Shown here: one piece after another, positions 26,004-34,760 of the stretch
Numbering within the stretch: position 1 is the stretch's first letter
Layout of the letters: each line of letters opens with the position of its first letter
Assembly (NCBI GenBank): GCA_027487485.1
Contig: JAIYDN010000069.1
Location: 1-64,000 of the forward strand
Origin: Planctomycetaceae bacterium
GTDB lineage: Bacteria > Planctomycetota > Planctomycetia > Pirellulales > Pirellulaceae
Direction: 5' to 3'
DNA length: 64,000 nucleotides
Translations under genes and position numbers: made by a program
Notes under the pieces: generated by a model
What the model saw: the letters and a program-made list of their open reading frames with translations, nothing else
Databases searched by the model: none
What the model was told of the DNA's origin: nothing

Positions 26004-26384
26004 TTAGCGAACGAAGAAAGTGACGACCATTAGCACCAGAACTAAGGTCCAGAGCAATGCGAAAAAACCGCCGCAGCCAATCCCGATGCCTGCGTGGACG
26101 CTGCCCTTGATAATCGGATTGCGTGCTCGATCGCGCAGTCCCATGATCCCCAAAATAAAAGCGGCTACGCCGATCGGAAGGCCGATCACGGGAAGTCCAC
26201 TGAAGATACCGAGATAGTAGGCTATCAGAGCCTTGGGGTTCTTGAATGGAATCAAGCCGCCCGTGCCATCACCCGTGGTTGTACCTTGAGGGAACCCGAC
26301 GCCCGGAGCATGTTCTAGGTTCGAAGAAACAGAATACGGGTTGGTTGAACCGTCAAATTGAGATGATGGTTGTTCAGGCTGCAC
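26004..26384 (-). CDS. Small membrane protein, DUF4190-like
   Basis: 126 residues from a GTG start at 26384, preceded by GGAG at a 7-bp spacing. A polar N-terminal 45 residues (rich in Ser, Pro, Gly) is followed by two membrane hairpins: LGIFSGLPVIGLPIGVAAFI then GIGCGGFFALLWTLVLVLMV. The LGIMGLRDRARNP loop between them resembles DUF4190 and related small tandem-helix proteins. Its function is unknown. It is downstream of pyrG on the same strand by convergence of spacing (82 bp in the order pyrG then this gene). Confidence 0.65.
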   Translation of the reverse strand: MQPEQPSSQFDGSTNPYSVSSNLEHAPGVGFPQGTTTGDGTGGLIPFKNPKALIAYYLGIFSGLPVIGLPIGVAAFILGIMGLRDRARNPIIKGSVHAGIGIGCGGFFALLWTLVLVLMVVTFFVR

Positions 26385-26465
26385 AGGTGGGCTCCAGATC
26401 GCATTGGGGTTTCAGTCGCACGCAGAACATCGCGACAAATTTTACCGCGATTTGCCATGTTCGTG

Positions 26466-28136
26466 TTAAGGGTTGGTCACGGTCCCAAGTTCTGAGCGAT
26501 CGGCTTGATCGGAAGGGGTGTTGCGTTGTTTTCGCCCGAGCCGTCGTTGGATTGCAGCGGCTACGAAAGCGGAAAACAGAGGATGAGGTTTGATGGGCTT
26601 GCTCTTGAATTCAGGATGGAATTGCACTGCAAGGTAAAATGGGTGCGACGGAAGCTCAAGAATCTCGACCAAGTCGCCATCAGGGCTCAAGCCAGAGAAT
26701 CTCATCCCGTGCGCTTCGAATTGGTTTCGATACACATTGTTGAATTCGTAGCGATGGCGATGCCTTTCAGAGATGTTGTTTGTTTGGTAGGCGATTTGAG
26801 CGGCCGAATCTTGCGTTAGTGAGCAAGGTTGCGCGCCCAATCGCATGGTACCGCCCAGGTTGGTTACTTGGCGTTGTTCGTCCAGCAAACAAATGATGGG
26901 TGCAGGTGTGTCTTTATCGAATTCGGTGGAGTGAGCTCGTTCCAGACCGACAACATTCCTACCGAATTCGATGGCGGCACATTGCATCCCGAGGCAGATA
27001 CCGAAGAACGGGATACTGCGTTCGCGGGCGTAGCGAATTGCTTGCACCTTCCCCTCAACGCCGCGTTCGCCGAATCCGCCAGGAATCAAAATTCCATCGT
27101 AACCGGCAAGCAAACGTTCGGGCCCTTCTTCTTCAACCTCGGCACTTTGAATCCTAGAGACTCGAATTTGAGCATGGTGATGGATGCCGGCGTGATCGAT
27201 TGCTTCGTAAATCGACTTGTAGGCGTCTTTGTGTTCGGCGTACTTTCCGACGACTGCAATGCTCAGTTCATGCTTGGGATTTCGCAAGGAGAACAGCAAT
27301 TCATTCCAGGCATCCAATTTGAGTGGTTGTCCGGTCAAATGGAATCGTTTCATCACGAATTCGTCGAGCTTATGGTCCTTCAGCGATAGAGGAACCTCGT
27401 AGATCGAGAACTCTTGATCTTTTTCTTCGATAACCGCTTCCAAAGCCACGTTGCAGAACAAGGCAATTTTCTCGCGTTCATCGCGCGAGATGTTTTGCTC
27501 GCAACGGCAAATCAGCATGTCAGGCTGAATACCAATTTGTCGAAGCAAACCGACGGAGTGCTGAGTTGGTTTCGTTTTGATTTCGCCAGCAGCTTTGAGA
27601 TAGGGTACCAAAGTCAGGTGGATAAACAGACAATTGTCTCGACCGACATCTTGGGGGAACTGACGAATTGCTTCCAGGAAGGGTAAGCTTTCGATATCCC
27701 CTACGGTTCCGCCGATTTCGGTGATGACAATATCGGTGTTGGAGTCCGCGAGTCGAAGGATCGATTCCTTGATTTCGTTCGTAATATGGGGGATTACCTG
27801 GACCGTTTTACCAAGAAACTGGCCGCGGCGTTCCTTTTCGATGACACGAAGGTAAATCTGGCCGGTTGTATAATTCGAGTCCCGGGTCAGCTGGCCACTG
27901 GTAAACCGTTCGTAGTGACCCAAATCCAGATCGGTTTCGCTACCATCGTCCAGCACGTACACTTCGCCGTGCTGGTAGGGGCTCATGGTTCCAGGATCGA
28001 CGTTGATATACGGATCCAGTTTTTGCATACGGACCTTGAGTCCGCGCGCTTCGAGCAGCATTCCGATCGACGCGCTGGTAAGCCCCTTGCCGATTGAACT
28101 AACCACACCGCCAGTAACAAATATATGCTTTGTCAT
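26466..28136 (-). CDS. pyrG: CTP synthase
   Basis: 556 residues, the usual length. It makes CTP from UTP, ATP and glutamine. The N-terminal synthetase domain begins [20 protein letters not shown] with the nucleotide loop, followed by [20 protein letters not shown] and [20 protein letters not shown]. The C-terminal glutamine amidotransferase domain has [12 protein letters not shown], the nucleophile motif [15 protein letters not shown] and the HPEF histidine ([12 protein letters not shown]). A candidate sigma-70-type promoter lies about 140-167 bp upstream. It is divergent from the HlyD/M50 operon. Confidence 0.97.
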   Translation of the reverse strand: MTKHIFVTGGVVSSIGKGLTSASIGMLLEARGLKVRMQKLDPYINVDPGTMSPYQHGEVYVLDDGSETDLDLGHYERFTSGQLTRDSNYTTGQIYLRVIEKERRGQFLGKTVQVIPHITNEIKESILRLADSNTDIVITEIGGTVGDIESLPFLEAIRQFPQDVGRDNCLFIHLTLVPYLKAAGEIKTKPTQHSVGLLRQIGIQPDMLICRCEQNISRDEREKIALFCNVALEAVIEEKDQEFSIYEVPLSLKDHKLDEFVMKRFHLTGQPLKLDAWNELLFSLRNPKHELSIAVVGKYAEHKDAYKSIYEAIDHAGIHHHAQIRVSRIQSAEVEEEGPERLLAGYDGILIPGGFGERGVEGKVQAIRYARERSIPFFGICLGMQCAAIEFGRNVVGLERAHSTEFDKDTPAPIICLLDEQRQVTNLGGTMRLGAQPCSLTQDSAAQIAYQTNNISERHRHRYEFNNVYRNQFEAHGMRFSGLSPDGDLVEILELPSHPFYLAVQFHPEFKSKPIKPHPLFSAFVAAAIQRRLGRKQRNTPSDQADRSELGTVTNP

Positions 28137-28274
28137 CGATTTTCGCGTAATGCGAACCGGGATCTACGAGCACAGAACATTCAAGAGCACGACGGGCTCA
28201 GATCTTAGCATCAACCCGACTTCCTGACAAATTCGGTTTTTGCACGAATCTTTGCCCGGGTAACCGTCAAAATC

Positions 28275-28303
28275 AAAATAACCGACCTCACAAAATGTGT
28301 CAA
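28275..28303 (-). promoter_or_regulatory. Candidate sigma-70-type promoter for pyrG
   Basis: On the minus strand a perfect TTGACA (28303-28298) is followed after 17 bp by TATTTT (28280-28275), four of six bases of the -10 consensus. It would give a leader of about 130 nt. It sits in the 283-bp divergent gap 28137-28419, which otherwise shows no gene. Confidence 0.35.
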
Positions 28304-28419
28304 ACTTTGCGTTTTGCGGACTCTGTACGGTTTTCCAGAGCAATCCTTTGGCGTGAAATTTTTCGGCGAGCCCCAGATAGACCGATTTCACACGGGATTT
28401 ACTACTGGAACTTTAACCA

Positions 28420-29256
28420 ATGCACTCACTACAAAAAATACTAGCGATTTTCGTGGTCGTTCAAGCCCTTGGCATTCATGCCCAAGGTCTGTTTGCGCAA
28501 TCGGTGATCAATCGATCTGCTACTGCCGCAGACAAAGTGGGCATTCTCGAGCCAATCCATCTAACCGAAGTCGCAACGGCTGAAGTCGGGATTGTCCGCG
28601 AAGTGTTTGTGAAACAAGGTGATTACGTTGAAACAGGCGCACCGATAGGCCGGCTCGACAATGAACAGCAAAGCGTGCAGCTTCGCGAAGCAGAACTCGA
28701 CGCGGCTTCACTGGGAGTTCTTGAGACTGCGAAACGCGAAGTAGAATTCAATCGTCGGCGAGTCGAAGAGATGGCCAAACTCGTAGAAAGCGGGAAGGGT
28801 TCACCCAAAGAGCTTGAGCGTTATCAGTTGGAGCTCCATATTGCAGAAGCAAAACTGAGATCGCAAGAAGAGGCCAAGGAAGTATCCCGAGCTAGGCTCG
28901 CCAAAGCCAAGATCATGCTAAACGAACGAACGATACGCGCTCCACATAGTGGAACTGTAGTAGAGGTTTACAAGGATCCTGGCGAGTATGTAGCAGGAAA
29001 TATGCCCGCGCTCATTCGATTGTTAGATGCATCTCAGCTTCGCGCTCGATTCTTTTTATCCCACGATGCAGCTGAACGATTCCGAAAGCAAGAGTACGCG
29101 GAAGTACGTCTACCAAATCACATTGTTGTTCGAGCCAAGATCGAATTCATTGCTCCTTTTGAGGATGCAGAAGGGCACGTCATTGAAATGACGGTTCTGA
29201 TCGATAATGCAAATCGCGAAATACGTTCCTCCAGTTGCGATCTAGTGCTTCCTTAA
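28420..29256 (+). CDS. HlyD-type periplasmic adaptor, first gene of the M50 operon
   Basis: 278 residues. An N-terminal signal sequence (about 5-26, LAIFVVVQALGIHAQGLFAQ) directs export. The first lipoyl half is at about 47-80 (VGIVREVFVKQGDYVETGAP), then a coiled-coil hairpin (about 85-160), the second lipoyl half (RTIRAPHSGTVVEVYKDPGE) and a short barrel domain. It is shorter than classical HlyD and has no membrane anchor beyond the signal peptide. The next gene starts 13 bp later. With the following two genes it forms an operon containing three HlyD-like modules but no transporter ATPase. Confidence 0.85.
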   Translation: MHSLQKILAIFVVVQALGIHAQGLFAQSVINRSATAADKVGILEPIHLTEVATAEVGIVREVFVKQGDYVETGAPIGRLDNEQQSVQLREAELDAASLGVLETAKREVEFNRRRVEEMAKLVESGKGSPKELERYQLELHIAEAKLRSQEEAKEVSRARLAKAKIMLNERTIRAPHSGTVVEVYKDPGEYVAGNMPALIRLLDASQLRARFFLSHDAAERFRKQEYAEVRLPNHIVVRAKIEFIAPFEDAEGHVIEMTVLIDNANREIRSSSCDLVLP

Positions 29257-29269
29257 ATCCATACGTGTC

Positions 29270-31102
29270 ATGAATACCGGGTCCCACAATCAGAAAATCA
29301 CAGAGAGCCAGCCTGAAAAGGGTGGTGCTACGTGTATTGCGAGTTTGGACGAGCCCAAAGTGGTTCCACCTAAGCCCGCTTGGCCAGGTGTTCTTCACGC
29401 GATGTGCAAGAAGGGACTTTCTGAGTCCGGAGTTTCCGCCGAATCCATCGAAGAGGATTGGTTCAATGGCAACAATCAACTCGAATACATTCAAGCCTTG
29501 CTGGATGAAGCAGATAAAGAGTTTCAGGGATTGTCTGGCAAAGCTGCGGGAAACGCATCCGTTCCGGCCATCGACTTGCTTTCCAAAAACTGCTTATCTT
29601 CGATCGCAAGATATATTGCATTGAACGCCAAAGCGGCAATCGGGCTGATGATTGTCACCAAGGCAGGCAAGATGATTCAGTTTGCTGACTATGGGCTTCC
29701 AACGTCCACGGCCAGCAGCGAACGTGAATTGCTGAAGAAAATTGCAAAAGAATCGGCCTTGAAGCTGGTTCCACGTATGTCCTCCTCCATCCTTGCCACC
29801 TTGGCTCACCTTCAAGAAGAGGCTCACCTTCAAGAAGAGGCCCGACTTCAAGAGCAGGCCCGACTTCAAGAAGAGAAGACAGACATACAGCCTCCTGATG
29901 AGTTGGCTCCGTCGATTGTTCCAAATGAGCAATCGCAAGAAGAACCTCAACCTGTCGCAGTCGAGACTTCTACGGCCGCTGCATCTGCGCCTGAATTGAC
30001 GGAAAAGAAGCAACCGTTGCGATTCGCTGGTAGCGTGTTTCTGAACCAGCTGAGCGAGGCGATTGACGTACCCTTAATGTCCGTTCCGTTTCGGCTGGAA
30101 GATTCGTCAGGAGTTTTGGTTCTACTGGTCGAGACACGCTCCAAAGACGAACCTGCCCCACCTATTGATCAGTTTCTTGCCGGCATGGAGCAGCTCTGGA
30201 TGAGCAAGTCCATGAAAGCGTCGTTGCTAAGACAATTGGATGCTTGGTATTTCTTGCATCGAGCAAACGTATTCATGCGAACCATGGGGGCTATCGATTG
30301 GATTCGTTCGCAACCGCGGTTGTGGTCATCCCTTTTGGGCTTGGCCTGTGTATTGCTTATCGCGCCCGTTCCCTATTATCCGCGACGCGATTGTGTTTTT
30401 GAACCAGAGTCGAAGCAGTTTTTATCGAGCCCGATGCAGGGGCGTATTGCCTCGTGTGATGTGCGACCTGGTGACAATGTCACTTCGGGGCAATTACTTG
30501 CAAAACTGGATGACGACCAGCTGCAGCGGGACTTAGCGGCCGCGCGTGCTGATTTCGATGGTGCGGAAAAGAAACGCGATACAGCGCTAGCGACACGAGC
30601 TGCGGGCAACGCAGGTATTGCGGATATCGAAATGGAACAAGCACGTCTCAAAATAGTGAGCCTTGAAGAGCAATTAAAGCGGCTCGAGATTCGCGCGACC
30701 AAGGATGGTGTGGTTGTTCAAGGAGATTGGCATCGCAATATTGGAATGCCCGTGACCCTTGGTCAAAGTCTCTTTGAAGTCGCGGAGCTAGAAACCATGA
30801 CCGCCGAGGTCAGACTCAATGCTTATGATCTAGAGCAGATCAATGTGGGGGACGAAGTAAGCGTTCGCAGCGACGCTTCCGGAGGCGAGACGTTCCGTGG
30901 GCGCATCTCGCGAATTGAACCTCGCGCAACCATTTTAGATGATGCTGCGGTATTTATTGCGGATGTCGTGATTCGTGACCCTCAGCTTATGCTTAGACCT
31001 GGTATGAAAGCCACCGCACAGATTACGGCAGGCTGGAAACCGATCGGATGGCTTTTGTTTGTTCGACCATACCGTTGGATAGCGAATCAGTGGATTTGGT
31101 AG
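29270..31102 (+). CDS. HlyD-type adaptor with long cytoplasmic N-terminal region
   Basis: 610 residues. About 340 residues precede a single membrane segment (SSLLGLACVLLIAPVPYYP, about 346-364). This cytoplasmic part may hold a GAF-like domain (IARYIALNAKAAIGLMIVTK onward) interrupted by a four-copy HLQEEA/RLQEQA repeat (about residues 180-203). After the membrane comes the HlyD part: lipoyl half SPMQGRIASCDVRPGDNVTS, a coiled coil, lipoyl half EIRATKDGVVVQGDWHRNIG and a barrel. Sensing or substrate recognition on the inside coupled to an outside adaptor is my inference. It is flanked at 13 and 42 bp by operon partners. Confidence 0.82.
   Translation: MNTGSHNQKITESQPEKGGATCIASLDEPKVVPPKPAWPGVLHAMCKKGLSESGVSAESIEEDWFNGNNQLEYIQALLDEADKEFQGLSGKAAGNASVPAIDLLSKNCLSSIARYIALNAKAAIGLMIVTKAGKMIQFADYGLPTSTASSERELLKKIAKESALKLVPRMSSSILATLAHLQEEAHLQEEARLQEQARLQEEKTDIQPPDELAPSIVPNEQSQEEPQPVAVETSTAAASAPELTEKKQPLRFAGSVFLNQLSEAIDVPLMSVPFRLEDSSGVLVLLVETRSKDEPAPPIDQFLAGMEQLWMSKSMKASLLRQLDAWYFLHRANVFMRTMGAIDWIRSQPRLWSSLLGLACVLLIAPVPYYPRRDCVFEPESKQFLSSPMQGRIASCDVRPGDNVTSGQLLAKLDDDQLQRDLAAARADFDGAEKKRDTALATRAAGNAGIADIEMEQARLKIVSLEEQLKRLEIRATKDGVVVQGDWHRNIGMPVTLGQSLFEVAELETMTAEVRLNAYDLEQINVGDEVSVRSDASGGETFRGRISRIEPRATILDDAAVFIADVVIRDPQLMLRPGMKATAQITAGWKPIGWLLFVRPYRWIANQWIW
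29807..29878 (+). repeat. Four in-frame 18-bp tandem units inside the adaptor gene
   Basis: CACCTTCAAGAAGAGGCT and close variants repeat at 29807, 29825, 29843 and 29861, coding for six-residue units HLQEEA, HLQEEA, RLQEQA and RLQEEK. The encoded segment is a charged helix or coiled coil. Copy number could vary between strains by slippage. Confidence 0.85.
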
Positions 31103-31144
31103 CCCCTCACCTATTTTTGAGCATACCGCCCAAGTTTCAAAACC

Positions 31145-33331
31145 ATGTCTACTGCAAAACTACAATTACGTCCCGATCTCTGCTTTTCTCCTTGTCGGTC
31201 CGATGATAACGTTGCTTACCTTGTCGAAGATCGAGTAGAGCAAAAGTTCTGGAAGATTGGCGAGTTTGAATATGAGGTTTGTGTCGCTGTCGATGGCTCG
31301 CGGACGTTGCCTGAAATCGTCAAGGTAATTTCCCTCACGTCCCCATTGGTCGAAGCACAGGATCACGATAAAACCGGGCGAGTGCTAGGTTGGTTAATGA
31401 ACTCCGGATTGATCATCGAATCCGAATCGGCAGGTCTTCAGCCAACCGAAGCGTCGCCGCAACCCGCGGCACCAGCGAACCCAGCACCCAAAAGCGCGAA
31501 GCCTTTTAAAGTCTTTGATCCAAGCGCTATTCGCATTCCCGTTCTATCTGGCGAAGATTTAGATCGTTATACACAAAGCTGGAAATGGCTGATCTCGATC
31601 CCTAGTTTGTGTGTAGCCGTATTGCTATGGGTTTGCGCCCTAGTCATGGTTTATCAAAAAAATGAAGACTTGATGAGCCTAGGACAAAAGCTATTTGTAC
31701 CTGGCAGCCAGTGGTGGTGGTTACTGGCCTGGGCCATTTTGAAAGGAGTTCATGAGGCAGGGCATGCCATTGCATGCGCTCGTGTCGGTGCAAAGCCAAA
31801 AGGAGCGGGCGTTAATTTTATGTTCTTCGCGCCGTTGCCCTACGTCGATGCATCGAATCTATGGAGCGTCCCAAACAAATGGCACCGTGCCTTAGTTGGG
31901 GCCGCAGGTATGCTGTTTGAGATCACACTAGCCGCCATCGCGATCATTGGTGCATGCACCTTTGAGAATCCCAGTATTCGTTATCTTTGCTTTTCTATTG
32001 CTACGTTGGGTACATTTACCACGGTAGCGTTCAATGGAAATCCCTTAATGCGGTACGACGGATACTACATTTTTGTCGACTTGGCAGGCCGGCCTAATTT
32101 ATGGCAAGATGCAGCCAAGGCCATGAAGACCTTTTTCGCGGCTTGGCTTTTCAAGGATCAGTCGATCACCCGATCGTCGCTCCCATTGTTGTCCTATGGG
32201 ATCGCAAGTTGGACGTCTAGGATGCTGATGCTGGGTACAATGGGCTGGGGGATGTGGATGACATGGGATGGGGTCGGATTGGTTCTCGTTGCCTTCTTTG
32301 CATCGTTATGGTTTCTTATTCCCCAAATAATGAAAATTCAAGCGATGAAAAATCAAGCTAAACCTTGGACTTGGTCGGGGTTCATGAGCAGGATCAGTCC
32401 CAAGAAGGCAGGGCTTTGCCTTGCCGCCACATTTGCTTTAGTGCTTTGCAGCTTTCTACCTTCGCCAGCACAAATCTATTGGCCAGCCACTGTTGACTAT
32501 GTCGATCCATCCGACATTCGCACCAATGCGCCTGGCTTCGTGATCGACGTGTTCGTCCATGACGGACAAGGTGTTCGCGAAGGGGATGAGATCGTTCGTC
32601 TCACCAATCCAACGTTGGAGCTTGAATATCTGGCCGCTCAATCAGCATTCCACTCCAGCGAAGAAAAGTGTTCCGGCTTGCGGGCCTTGCGAAAGCATGC
32701 GGAACTTCAAGCCGAAGAAGCCATCCTGGTTTCCTTGAAAGTGCATTGCGACATCCTGCATAATAAAATCAAATCCCTTGTCCTTCGAGCGCCCCGCGAT
32801 GGAATACTTTTGGCTCGAATGTCGCACAATTTGATCGGTAGCTTCGTTCAAGAAGGGCAATCCATCGGGCTGGTTGTTGACCCACGGCAAATGGAAATTC
32901 AAGCTTCGATTCCACAGTACGCTTGGGATACGGTTTCGCACAGCGTTGATGAAGCAGTATCCATCCACATGGCAAGTGGCCAGTCCTGGCGTGGTTCGTT
33001 GCTAACGACACTTCCAAGAACTAGCGATTCCCTAGAGTGGCCCTCCCTGGGCGGAATCTATGGCGGACCCATTGCAGTGATGATGACCAAAGATGCAAAC
33101 GGCGACGAGCAACTGAAAACGCATACCCCCCGTCTGCAAACTCGAATCCAATTCGAACAAAAAGTGCCAACGAGCAGCCTCTTCGATTTCAGCGGAACTG
33201 CGATGATGCCACCGCCTGGATCGCTGTGCTCGGTGAAACTGCTTCGGCATAACGAAGCCGTTTGGCAAACGGCTTGGCGCTGGATCAAGGCTGCGCTCGC
33301 TGTACAGCTGGATGGGCAAAGTTCGGTATAA
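31145..33331 (+). CDS. Membrane M50 metalloprotease fused to a HlyD-like region
   Basis: 728 residues. The N-terminal 100 residues (LRPDLCFSPC, then KFWKIGEFEYEVCVAVDGSR) resemble the PqqD fold. A membrane domain follows with the zinc site HEAGH (H203, H207) in a helix (AILKGVHEAGHAIACARVGA) and a matching Asp305 in GNPLMRYDGYYIFVD, as in site-2-type M50 peptidases. Several more membrane helices precede a C-terminal periplasmic HlyD-like part (APGFVIDVFVHDGQGVREGD and APRDGILLARMSHNLIGSFV). The combination matches proteins annotated as putative peptide zinc metalloproteases. Its substrate is unknown; processing or export of a peptide or exoprotein is inferred. A hairpin terminator follows 18 bp after the stop. 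Confidence 0.88.
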   Translation: MSTAKLQLRPDLCFSPCRSDDNVAYLVEDRVEQKFWKIGEFEYEVCVAVDGSRTLPEIVKVISLTSPLVEAQDHDKTGRVLGWLMNSGLIIESESAGLQPTEASPQPAAPANPAPKSAKPFKVFDPSAIRIPVLSGEDLDRYTQSWKWLISIPSLCVAVLLWVCALVMVYQKNEDLMSLGQKLFVPGSQWWWLLAWAILKGVHEAGHAIACARVGAKPKGAGVNFMFFAPLPYVDASNLWSVPNKWHRALVGAAGMLFEITLAAIAIIGACTFENPSIRYLCFSIATLGTFTTVAFNGNPLMRYDGYYIFVDLAGRPNLWQDAAKAMKTFFAAWLFKDQSITRSSLPLLSYGIASWTSRMLMLGTMGWGMWMTWDGVGLVLVAFFASLWFLIPQIMKIQAMKNQAKPWTWSGFMSRISPKKAGLCLAATFALVLCSFLPSPAQIYWPATVDYVDPSDIRTNAPGFVIDVFVHDGQGVREGDEIVRLTNPTLELEYLAAQSAFHSSEEKCSGLRALRKHAELQAEEAILVSLKVHCDILHNKIKSLVLRAPRDGILLARMSHNLIGSFVQEGQSIGLVVDPRQMEIQASIPQYAWDTVSHSVDEAVSIHMASGQSWRGSLLTTLPRTSDSLEWPSLGGIYGGPIAVMMTKDANGDEQLKTHTPRLQTRIQFEQKVPTSSLFDFSGTAMMPPPGSLCSVKLLRHNEAVWQTAWRWIKAALAVQLDGQSSV

Positions 33332-33349
33332 GCCACCAGCGACTTAAAA

Positions 33350-33376
33350 CCGAAGGTTCTTCCTTCGGAATTTTCT
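33350..33376 (+). terminator. Rho-independent terminator of the HlyD/M50 operon
   Basis: CCGAAGG and CCTTCGG form a perfect 7-bp stem around a 5-nt loop (TTCTT), followed by AATTTTCTT. It starts 18 bp after the M50 gene stop. Confidence 0.7.
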
Positions 33377-33500
33377 TCATTCCGAAAACACTTGCATATG
33401 GGCGGCGATCGGCTTACCATCGTCCCAAATTACCATCGTCCCAAAGTTCAGTTCATGGGAACGATTCAAGTTCATTCCATGCCATTCCGGATCGGGAAAT

Positions 33501-34436
33501 ATGCCTAGCTACCATGTCGCTCGCGAAGTTGAAATCCTGGCTAGTCCTCAAAGAGTTTACGAAGTCTTAGCAGACTACCGAACCTGGAAGACTTGGTCTC
33601 CTTGGCTAATTTCGGAGCCCGAGGCACTTGTCACGGTTTCAGACGACCCGTCGTCGGTTGGTTCTCAGTATGCATGGAAAGGGAACGTAACCGGGGAAGG
33701 GGAACTTCAGCATCAGAAGCTTGTCCCTGCGAAGAGGATTGAAGACGAATTGCGGTTTCTCAAACCCTTCAAGTCGACTTGCCCTGTCGCATTCGAACTT
33801 CAGCCAAAGGGAGACGGCACGCTGCTTACCTGGACGATGGATGGAAATTTACCGTGGTTCTTGTTCTGGATGGTGCCCATGATGCGAACACTTCTAGGCA
33901 TGGATTTTCAGCGTGGGTTGAACATGCTCAAGGAATGGATTGAGACCGGTTCCATCCAATCGAAGATAAAGGTTCATGGTGTTGAAACCAGCGGCCCCGT
34001 ACGTATGGCCGGGATTTCAGGAACCTGCGATATCTATGAGATAGGTTCGGCGCTGGACAAAGCCTTTAGCGAAGCGCAAGCAGAATTCCGTCGATACAAT
34101 CTAGCGACCGACGGAAAAATGATTTCCGTCTACACCGATTTTCGATTCAAAAAACAAGAGTTTGATTTCATCGGTGGCTTTGTCATTCCCGAAAGCGTAG
34201 AAGTTCCTAGCTCGTCCAAGCTGCAAGTTTGGAAGACACCAGCCTGCAAGTCATTTCGCGTGGAGCATATCGGAAGTTACCGCCATCTTGGAAATGGATG
34301 GAGCGTAGCGAATCAATTGGTTCGATTTAAGAAGTTAAAACAACCGCGAACCGGAACGTACGAGATTTATCAAACCACCCCGCCGGAAACTCCTGAAGCA
34401 GAGCTTTCTACCGACATTATCCTGCCGTTGAAATAG
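33501..34436 (+). CDS. SRPBCC (polyketide-cyclase-like) protein fused to a GyrI-like domain
   Basis: 311 residues, cytoplasmic. The N-terminal half has the SRPBCC pattern (REVEILASPQRVYEVLADYR, then TWKTWSPW), a hydrophobic-ligand-binding fold. The C-terminal half (about 155-311) resembles the GyrI-like/AraC effector-binding fold: PVRMAGISGTCDIYEIGSAL near its start and KTPACKSFRVEHIGSYRHLG further on. Fusions of this kind are seen in several phyla and are presumed small-molecule binding proteins. The gene stands alone after the M50 operon terminator and before a fold-back repeat. No enzymatic role can be assigned. Confidence 0.78.
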   Translation: MPSYHVAREVEILASPQRVYEVLADYRTWKTWSPWLISEPEALVTVSDDPSSVGSQYAWKGNVTGEGELQHQKLVPAKRIEDELRFLKPFKSTCPVAFELQPKGDGTLLTWTMDGNLPWFLFWMVPMMRTLLGMDFQRGLNMLKEWIETGSIQSKIKVHGVETSGPVRMAGISGTCDIYEIGSALDKAFSEAQAEFRRYNLATDGKMISVYTDFRFKKQEFDFIGGFVIPESVEVPSSSKLQVWKTPACKSFRVEHIGSYRHLGNGWSVANQLVRFKKLKQPRTGTYEIYQTTPPETPEAELSTDIILPLK

Positions 34437-34480
34437 TTCGGATGAGGCACATGTGGTAACCTGCGCCGTGGGAATTAGGT

Positions 34481-34638
34481 GCCAATACCATCTACTTTCA
34501 AGCTGTTTTGAATGTCGAACACCGAATCAGGAATGTCGAATGTCGAAGTAGCGATTGTATTCCTTGGGATTTCGACGTTCCTTGTTCGAAATTCGATATT
34601 GATTTTGATTGGTAAATGACAAAGTAGATGGCATTGGG
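34481..34638. repeat. Nested fold-back element in an intergenic gap
   Basis: The outer arms GCCAATACCATCTACTTT (34481-34498) and AAAGTAGATGGCATTGGG (34621-34638) are inverted with 16 of 18 matches. Inside lies a second imperfect palindrome (34511-34601) built from AATGTCGAACACCGAATCAG, GAATGTCGAATGTCGAAG and its inverse. The AATGTCGAA-type core is widespread in bacterial intergenic repeats. The gap 34437-34760 holds no gene. Confidence 0.75.
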
Positions 34639-34760
34639 CTAGCGCCCGCGGCTCAAGCAGAGGTAATCCGAGCTAGCGCAGAGAAGTTCGTTGGTTTATA
34701 CTTGCTCTTTGGTTACTACCATTTTTGTTCCCTCGCAAGTTCCCTTTAGGAAGCGGTACC

